A stretch of 64,000 bases of DNA from CAYPPG01 sp964412555 (GTDB lineage: Bacteria > Hinthialibacterota > Hinthialibacteria > Hinthialibacterales > Hinthialibacteraceae): NCBI GenBank assembly GCA_964412555.1, contig CAYPPG010000004.1, forward strand, positions 62,001 to 126,000, given 5' to 3'. Positions 58,484 to 64,000 of the stretch are shown here, one piece after another; the stretch's first letter is position 1; each line of letters begins with the position of its first letter. The notes below the pieces were generated by a model. It saw nothing but the letters and a program-made list of their open reading frames with translations, was not told the DNA's origin and made no database searches. The translations under genes were made by a program, and so were the position numbers.

Positions 58484-61288
58484 TTACCACGGAATCGGTT
58501 GCTGAGCTCCGGCGCCGGGAGCGATAAAGATCGCATTCCATAGCAAACGCGTCGTTTCCGGATAATACCCCCGGGAATTCGGCTCGAACGGAAACAGAAT
58601 GATCTGCCCTTTCCCCCTTCGCTCACGAGTTAGATAAGCCGATTTGGCAAACCGCTTGCGAGCTTCCGGCCAAAGCAAACCGCTGACACGAATTGTTTCT
58701 TCCTCCGTGAAACGAACAACCGTATCCACAGGTGGTTTCGCATAATACGATCTCGCGGATTGCACCATAACCGCAAGCGGACTCTTCACCCCGAACGCCA
58801 ACCAATGTTCCGGATCCGTTGTCGTTTGTAGAAATGCCCCATGCGGTGCGAAACGTCGTTCCCAATCATCCTGCCGTTTCAGCTTTTCCTTGTTCTGATT
58901 TTTACCGTTTGATTTTTCAGCCTTGGTCGCGCCTTCAACTTCCTCCGGACTATAATCCCAAACATCCTCCTGGTTTGCTGTCGCTTGCAACGCTTCTTCC
59001 TCGCGCTCGATCCATTCCATGTAAACATCCAATTGATCCAACACCTCACCACGTTCCCGCACAGCGGACATTTCCGCTTTGGGATTGGTCATTTGGGAAA
59101 CGGACACTCCCATCGCAATCAGCGTTCCTCCATTTTCAACCCACCCTTTCAATGCCTTCATACTCCCTTCGGGAATGGATCTTGCAGTGGACGGGAATAT
59201 CAAGACATTGTATTTACGTAAATCCAGCGATGAAATACGATCGACATCAAGAGAAGAAACACGAGTTTGAAAAACGCGGTCGAGTAGATCCCACGTCGTT
59301 CCATAGGAAGTGGTGTTCACTGTCCTTCCCATAAAAACTCCGATTCGAGGTGGATGCAACAATAAAAAATGCTGCCCGCCAAGATCCGTCAGTTTGAGAT
59401 CAAGCGCAGAGTCCGCCAAATGCACTTGAGCACCGGTTTCTTCAATAATATTCCGAAAGTCATCAAGCGAAAACTTCGGGTTTTCTACATTGCGGAGCAG
59501 AAAACCGCCTTTCGGAAAGGAAACACCGGCGCATTGGAACTCCTTATCCGCTACCCTCACCGCGTATCCTTTTTCCAACAATTTCACGATTGCATGAGTT
59601 GTAGCATCATCGTTTCCCGGCAGCACATACCCATATTTCGGTTTCTCGGCTGGAACCATTTTTTGATTTGGTTCCACCTTATCCACCCGCTTTCGTGAAA
59701 CCTGTATCGATTCGACCGCCTGAAAACAATTGACCGCATACGCAATCGGCATCGACCAACTCGAAACATCGTATAAACGAGTTTCACCCTTTTTTTCGAG
59801 AGAATAACGCTCCTCGGCAAGAAACGAATCCGTCAATCGTGGATCGAATTCAAGTACCGCATTGATGACATTTTTCTGCGGCTGCTGGGTTGAAATGATC
59901 CAAGTCCCCTTCTGGAATTCCTTATGAGGGATTTTTTCTCCAAATTTCGTAACAAGATTACCGGCTGAAAACGGTTCTTTCGCCTGTTCGATTTCAAAAC
60001 CCTGCCAAAGAAGATTTTCAATCAATTTCAAATCACGCATAGGATTGTCCCCAGGTTCAATAAGATAAGCACGCGCCTCCTCCTCATTCAATGGTTGAAC
60101 GGTTTTCTTCTTTTCCGCAAAATAATCCTTCAAGAATTCTTTTCGGTTCTGTGCTAACGTCGTCAAATTCGCCAGTGAACTTGTAATATGATGATGCACC
60201 GTCTCCTGGTACGTCATCGTCGTGCCATCCGGCCGCCGCACAGCAGAACCATCGACTCCGGCCTGCTCATAGATGATTTGTAAAGCGCCGCTGTATGCAA
60301 TCCATTCTGTATAACCCGGATACCACATATCCAACCATTCCCGTGTATAGTAACTCCACCCATGCTGATTGAATGCATCCGCCTGATCCGCCGCAAAAAT
60401 TTTCGCCCATTCGTCGTGCATCGGAGTGAGATTATGATTGATCGGCTCGCGGGGAGGTGAAAAAAGGTATGTATTGAGTGCTCCCATTTCATGCGAATCA
60501 ACAAAGAGATGAGGGTGCCATTCCAACAACGCTTTCACCCGGGCGCGCGTCTCCGGCTGCGAGAGGATAAAATAGTCACGATTCAAATCGTACAAATAAT
60601 GATTGCCTCTTCCCCACGGCCACACCCCGGCGTGTTGAGCGCTCTGCACATCAGGATTTTGTATCTCTCCGGAAAACATTCGGATTTGAGCGAGAAAGCG
60701 CTCCCGTCCATCCGGATTTTGCAGCGGATCGATGATGACAATCGTGTCATCGAGAATTCGCTTCGTCATTTCATTCTGCCCAGCCGCCAGTTGATAAGCC
60801 AGCCAAATCGCCGCATCGGTACTAGAGAGTTCGTCTCCATGAATACTATATGCCATCCACGCAATCGCCGGTGTCTTCTCAAGAATTTTATTGGCCTCCT
60901 GCTCACCATGCAGCATTCGTGGATCGAAGAGTTTTTGAGAATGTTCTTTAATAACATTCAAGTTGGACATATTTTCCGGCGATGATACAATAAGAATAAG
61001 GAGTTTCCGTCCTTCATGCGTCTCCCCATACTCCACCAACTCAATATTTTCTTTCAGCTCATCCAACATTTGAAAAAAATTCAACGTTTCATCATATGTC
61101 ACCGGCCGCGTCGCAAACGGATAGTTCAAATACTCACTTGGTGTAGGAACACTTTCATCATACACACAGTGATCCACAAAAGGCTTGTCATACAAAATTG
61201 CATCACAAAACGAAAAGTATGAAATCCCCACAAGAAAGAAGCAAAAAGAAAAATAAAATATGCTGTTTGAAATTGTATACCGCATCAT
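58484..61288 (-). CDS. M14-family zinc carboxypeptidase-like protein, exported
   Basis: 934 residues with an N-terminal signal segment (SIFYFSFCFFLVGISYFSF). The carboxypeptidase domain (about residues 60-350) has zinc ligands His140 and Glu143 (AYSIHGDELSSTD), DPLQNPDGRERFL with the substrate-binding Asn-Pro-Asp-Gly, LNRDYF, and a third ligand His in HLFVDSHEMGALNTYLFSP, read as VDSHEMG. The C-terminal half resembles a glutamine-amidotransferase-like fold (YNVLIFPSTARSIPEGSM, WVENGGTLIAMG) often found fused to these large M14 proteins. Likely a periplasmic peptidase. Convergent with nadC, 1 bp apart. Confidence 0.83.
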   Translation of the reverse strand: MMRYTISNSIFYFSFCFFLVGISYFSFCDAILYDKPFVDHCVYDESVPTPSEYLNYPFATRPVTYDETLNFFQMLDELKENIELVEYGETHEGRKLLILIVSSPENMSNLNVIKEHSQKLFDPRMLHGEQEANKILEKTPAIAWMAYSIHGDELSSTDAAIWLAYQLAAGQNEMTKRILDDTIVIIDPLQNPDGRERFLAQIRMFSGEIQNPDVQSAQHAGVWPWGRGNHYLYDLNRDYFILSQPETRARVKALLEWHPHLFVDSHEMGALNTYLFSPPREPINHNLTPMHDEWAKIFAADQADAFNQHGWSYYTREWLDMWYPGYTEWIAYSGALQIIYEQAGVDGSAVRRPDGTTMTYQETVHHHITSSLANLTTLAQNRKEFLKDYFAEKKKTVQPLNEEEARAYLIEPGDNPMRDLKLIENLLWQGFEIEQAKEPFSAGNLVTKFGEKIPHKEFQKGTWIISTQQPQKNVINAVLEFDPRLTDSFLAEERYSLEKKGETRLYDVSSWSMPIAYAVNCFQAVESIQVSRKRVDKVEPNQKMVPAEKPKYGYVLPGNDDATTHAIVKLLEKGYAVRVADKEFQCAGVSFPKGGFLLRNVENPKFSLDDFRNIIEETGAQVHLADSALDLKLTDLGGQHFLLLHPPRIGVFMGRTVNTTSYGTTWDLLDRVFQTRVSSLDVDRISSLDLRKYNVLIFPSTARSIPEGSMKALKGWVENGGTLIAMGVSVSQMTNPKAEMSAVRERGEVLDQLDVYMEWIEREEEALQATANQEDVWDYSPEEVEGATKAEKSNGKNQNKEKLKRQDDWERRFAPHGAFLQTTTDPEHWLAFGVKSPLAVMVQSARSYYAKPPVDTVVRFTEEETIRVSGLLWPEARKRFAKSAYLTRERRGKGQIILFPFEPNSRGYYPETTRLLWNAIFIAPGAGAQQPIPW

Positions 61289-61309
61289 TTGATTGATCCT
61301 TTCTAACCC

Positions 61310-61417
61310 ACTGGGAGCGCGGGCCTCCTTGCCCGCATCTTATATTCACAAGTATTCAAACCTCCTTGCCCGCATCTTATATTCACAGGTATTCAAACAT
61401 CCCTACCCGCATTTTAT
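61310..61417. repeat. Family A repeat plus 37-bp tandem repeat
   Basis: CTGGGAGCGCGGGCCTCCTT followed by GCCCGC at 61311 is family A in inverse orientation. CCTCCTTGCCCGCATCTTAT begins a 37-bp unit at 61324 that repeats with one change at 61361, and a diverged third partial unit starts at 61398. It occupies the gap between the esterase stop and the carboxypeptidase start. Confidence 0.75.
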
Positions 61418-61422
61418 TTCCC

Positions 61423-62412
61423 TCACTCCGGCAGCGGCAAATGTTCCGCCAAAAACTGATCCATAAAATAACAACACCGATCATTCACCGCCTGCGCCAA
61501 ATCCATCACATGCGGCCATCCATCAAATTTCTCATACACATACGGAATCCCCAATGCCTTCAATTTCTTTGCCAACAAATCCGCTTGTGCGATTGGAACC
61601 AGCGTATCGATCGTTCCATGAAAAATAAGTGTAGGCGGATCATCCTTCGTCAAATAGGTGATCGGCGATGCCCGACGATACAATGGCGGATCCTCCTCGT
61701 ATCGTTTCCCTCCAAGAAAATCACGAACGGCGCCTCGGTTGCGCGCAAACGGAGTTGTCAAATCGACCGGCCCATAAAAATCGATGACAACTTGAACCTT
61801 GCTGCTACCATCGCCATTCCCTCCCTTTCCTTCCAATTCTTTGACATCGGATGAAAACCCAATCATCATAGCCAAATGCCCCCCGGCAGAATTACCACTC
61901 ACACCAATCATATTCGGATCGATGCCATACTTTTCCGCATTCGCTCTTACCCAACGTACCGCACATTTGGCATCGTGAACCGCTGCCGGAAACGAAGCTT
62001 CCTGTGACAAACGGTAGGAAATCGAAACCGTGATATACCCGCGTTCTGCAAATCGAACCGCATATAATTTCAACTGCTCTTTGTCCCCACCCTTCCAGCT
62101 GCCACCATGAATAAAGACAATAGCCGGCAATGGCTTCTCCTTCTTCTTCGGCCGATAAATATCCAGCTTCAAACTCTTGTCCTCCACCCTCGCAAACTCG
62201 ATATCTTTTTCTACAACAATCGAATCGGGAATCGGTACATTCACTGCATCCACAATTTTCACTTTTCCGGTCAATATCGCGGTTTTCACTCCATCTTCCG
62301 TCGCAAAACCATCGGGCATCGGTGGAATGTCATTTTCCTTCCCAACTAGATAATTTGCATAACTCAACATCATCAGACAACAAAGACTCATTATTCGAAC
62401 TGCATTTTTCAT
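61423..62412 (-). CDS. Exported alpha/beta hydrolase (BD-FAE/esterase-lipase type)
   Basis: 329 residues with an N-terminal signal (IMSLCCLMMLSYANYLVG). Oxyanion motif FIHGGSWKGGD, nucleophile Ser165 in SGNSAGGHLA, acid in LIFHGTIDTLVPIAQ and His in FDGWPHVMDL make a complete triad. The family includes feruloyl- and acetyl-esterases that remove side groups from plant or algal polysaccharides, which fits the neighbouring glycan enzymes. Repeats of family A lie directly downstream. Confidence 0.85.
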   Translation of the reverse strand: MKNAVRIMSLCCLMMLSYANYLVGKENDIPPMPDGFATEDGVKTAILTGKVKIVDAVNVPIPDSIVVEKDIEFARVEDKSLKLDIYRPKKKEKPLPAIVFIHGGSWKGGDKEQLKLYAVRFAERGYITVSISYRLSQEASFPAAVHDAKCAVRWVRANAEKYGIDPNMIGVSGNSAGGHLAMMIGFSSDVKELEGKGGNGDGSSKVQVVIDFYGPVDLTTPFARNRGAVRDFLGGKRYEEDPPLYRRASPITYLTKDDPPTLIFHGTIDTLVPIAQADLLAKKLKALGIPYVYEKFDGWPHVMDLAQAVNDRCCYFMDQFLAEHLPLPE

Positions 62413-62650
62413 CTTGCCTCTATTCCTTTCTATCTCATTACGATTTGGTTATTTTCCATAATCCGACCATAGAATAAACGCGCTGAGATTCTTTTTACAA
62501 GGTTGAAGAGTCAAAGTTTTGAAATTCATTGCAATGAGATACAATATATACTATTCTTCTTAGTGTTTTGGTATGTATTGATGCTCATTATTTTACAAAA
62601 AAAAACTACAAAAGTGGTGTTATTCATCGGAAAGAGGAATTTTAAATATA

Positions 62651-64000
62651 ATGCGCTGTCAATCGTTGGGGTTATTTTTTATAAGTGGAATACTTGCAAT
62701 GCATTTGTCTTTTCCTCTGATCTCTTTTTCACAAAAACAACCGAATTTTCGTTTCTGGACGGTTCACGATGGACTCGGCGAATCAACGGTCTATGGATTG
62801 ACGAGTGGGCAGGATGGGAAGATATGGATTACACATGGTGCAATCAATAGTTTCAGCAAATTCGACGGTTACACCATTGAAACAATACCTGTTTTAAAAG
62901 ATAAAAACAGAAAAATATACGAAAACAAAGAAGGAATCTTGTGGGCGCACCCCTTCACCCGTAGCCGAGAACGGCTGCCAGGACTGCATTGGTTCGATTG
63001 GAGTAAGAAAGAATGGATTGCATGCCTCATACAAAACCTTCAAACGCATGATTTCACACAATATTTCTTCCCGATCGAGGGGAATCGCATCTTGTTTCTT
63101 TTCACGGATAGACTTGTAGAAGCGAATACCGATTCACAAATCGCATCCGTCATCAAAACCGTCAGCGATACCAATCTCATACAATTCTCTCACATGTCTC
63201 AATCACAAAAGGGGGATATTTGGATTGCCGGCAAAACAGGCATTACAAAACTAGATTTTCAAAAGAATTCCGGCTCAACTCAAATGTTCTGGACCGAATA
63301 TCTCCTGCCCGATGACCTCGGCCTTTCCACTCTGAATTCGATCACCCTCAATGGAGAAGATTCCATTTTCTGTGTTGTCCAATCCAAAGCCGGAAATCAT
63401 AATTCTATTCTTCATTTCCAATCTGGTTCTTGGGATATCGTAGATTCATCCGCGAGCACAAGCGTCAGAGATGCGTGGGGGGAAGGAAAAAATAATTACT
63501 GGACATTTGAAAGCAATCACTTGTTTCATCATAAAAATAAACAGATTACTCAAATAGAGAAAAACAAAATATTATCCGGCAATTTTGCCGATCTACTCGT
63601 ACAAGAAGACGGTATTTTCTGGTTCGGTACATGGGATGGCTTGGCTCGCTACGCTCCTCCCGCCTGGAGAACTCCTCCCGAAATTGATCATTTAGAATCG
63701 GAAATTACAGATGTATACGAAGATCCTTCCGGCCGAATCTGGTTTTCAACAGCCAATAATTTGATCCTCTACGAAAATGAAAAATGGAGCATTTATCCAA
63801 CAAGTCCCTACTATTTACCCAATCCCTCTCAACCCCTTTTATGCACTCTCCCGGATGGAAAACTCGGCATGGCTGCATCAGGGAAATTGATCACATTCAA
63901 TCCTAAAGAAAAATCATTTGAGGAAATTCATCATCCTGCTGGACGCAATATACTCTATTTTTTCAGCCGCAAGGACGGTACGTTTTGGGTAGTGACATCC
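62651..64000 (+). CDS. Two-component-regulator-type beta-propeller sensor protein, partial at 3' end
   Basis: An ATG at 62651 opens a frame with no stop to the window end (450 codons). A signal peptide (LFFISGILAMHLSFPLISFS) is followed by Reg_prop-type propeller repeats: FRFWTVHDGLGESTVYGLT, GKIWITHGAINSFSKFDGY, GDIWIAGKTGITKLDF, DGIFWFGTWDGLARYAPP, DVYEDPSGRIWFSTANNL and DGTFWVVTS. Proteins of this kind usually continue into a Y_Y_Y domain and a histidine kinase or GGDEF output, sensing extracellular glycans. The output part lies beyond the window. The ribosome site (AGAGG) is rather far upstream, so the start is less certain. Confidence 0.75.
   Translation, partial: MRCQSLGLFFISGILAMHLSFPLISFSQKQPNFRFWTVHDGLGESTVYGLTSGQDGKIWITHGAINSFSKFDGYTIETIPVLKDKNRKIYENKEGILWAHPFTRSRERLPGLHWFDWSKKEWIACLIQNLQTHDFTQYFFPIEGNRILFLFTDRLVEANTDSQIASVIKTVSDTNLIQFSHMSQSQKGDIWIAGKTGITKLDFQKNSGSTQMFWTEYLLPDDLGLSTLNSITLNGEDSIFCVVQSKAGNHNSILHFQSGSWDIVDSSASTSVRDAWGEGKNNYWTFESNHLFHHKNKQITQIEKNKILSGNFADLLVQEDGIFWFGTWDGLARYAPPAWRTPPEIDHLESEITDVYEDPSGRIWFSTANNLILYENEKWSIYPTSPYYLPNPSQPLLCTLPDGKLGMAASGKLITFNPKEKSFEEIHHPAGRNILYFFSRKDGTFWVVTS

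Overview
The window is a stretch of a bacterial chromosome scaffold, with about 50 genes packed on both strands, short intergenic spaces, moderate GC and no rRNA or tRNA genes that I could see. Two runs of exactly 100 N (46480-46579 and 52931-53030) mark scaffold gaps, so this is probably a draft or metagenome-derived assembly. The organism appears to have a double membrane (lipoproteins, a LolD/MacB-like ABC exporter pair, Tat-exported enzymes, pseudopilins). The gene mix (sulfatase, DUF1080, GH172/DUF2961, GH2, SMP-30, Gfo/Idh/MocA, YdjC, several stand-alone pseudopilins, pentapeptide-TIR) resembles uncultured polysaccharide-degrading lineages such as Sumerlaeota, Hydrogenedentota, Omnitrophota, Poribacteria or Lentisphaerota. 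That placement is inference from gene content, not from a marker gene.

Layout. 1-5.6 kb: partial tandem GDPD, GT-C glycosyltransferase, Tat-exported sugar isomerase/epimerase-like TIM barrel, and a pentapeptide-TIR gene broken by an in-frame TGA. 5.6-8.7 kb: LexA-type box, hairpin element, umuD-umuC and a DA1-like metallopeptidase. 8.8-14.2 kb: HicB-like protein, pseudopilin, DUF1080 lipoprotein, BtuFCD-like importer, TacAT-type toxin-antitoxin pair. 14.2-25.1 kb: SMP-30, cyclophilin-like protein, GH172-type protein, an HtrA relative without its catalytic triad, B12-binding radical SAM, second GT-C membrane protein, second pseudopilin, YdjC deacetylase, small lipoprotein. 25.3-29.7 kb: solitary fliG, decayed YefM-YoeB and HicB modules, serC, sulfatase. 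30.2-39.1 kb: a five-gene operon of VWA lipoprotein, membrane protein, tubulin-like GTPase, large actin/Hsp70-like ATPase and membrane-anchored periplasmic protein. 39-51 kb: Gfo/Idh oxidoreductase, HPt protein, GH2 beta-galactosidase, GntP permease, ABC exporter pair split by a repeat array, and a radical SAM/FGGY kinase/DapA-like operon. 51-64 kb: membrane-embedded spermidine-synthase-like protein carrying an in-frame repeat array, P5C dehydrogenase, ParDE, third pseudopilin, nadC, M14 carboxypeptidase, esterase, and a beta-propeller sensor protein running off the right edge.

Two themes stand out. First, the 30.2-39.1 kb operon joins a tubulin-family and an actin/Hsp70-family NTPase to a VWA lipoprotein and membrane anchors. 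It looks like a dedicated envelope-associated machine of unknown function and is the best candidate for an undescribed system. Second, several families of short palindromic repeats are scattered through intergenic DNA and also sit inside reading frames: umuC, the spermidine-synthase-like gene and the last gene of the cytoskeletal operon. In coding DNA the spacings are multiples of three (42 and 69 bp), whereas an intergenic array has spacings of 95 and 96 bp. This recalls the protein-inserted Rickettsia palindromic elements. Both scaffold gaps fall inside such arrays.
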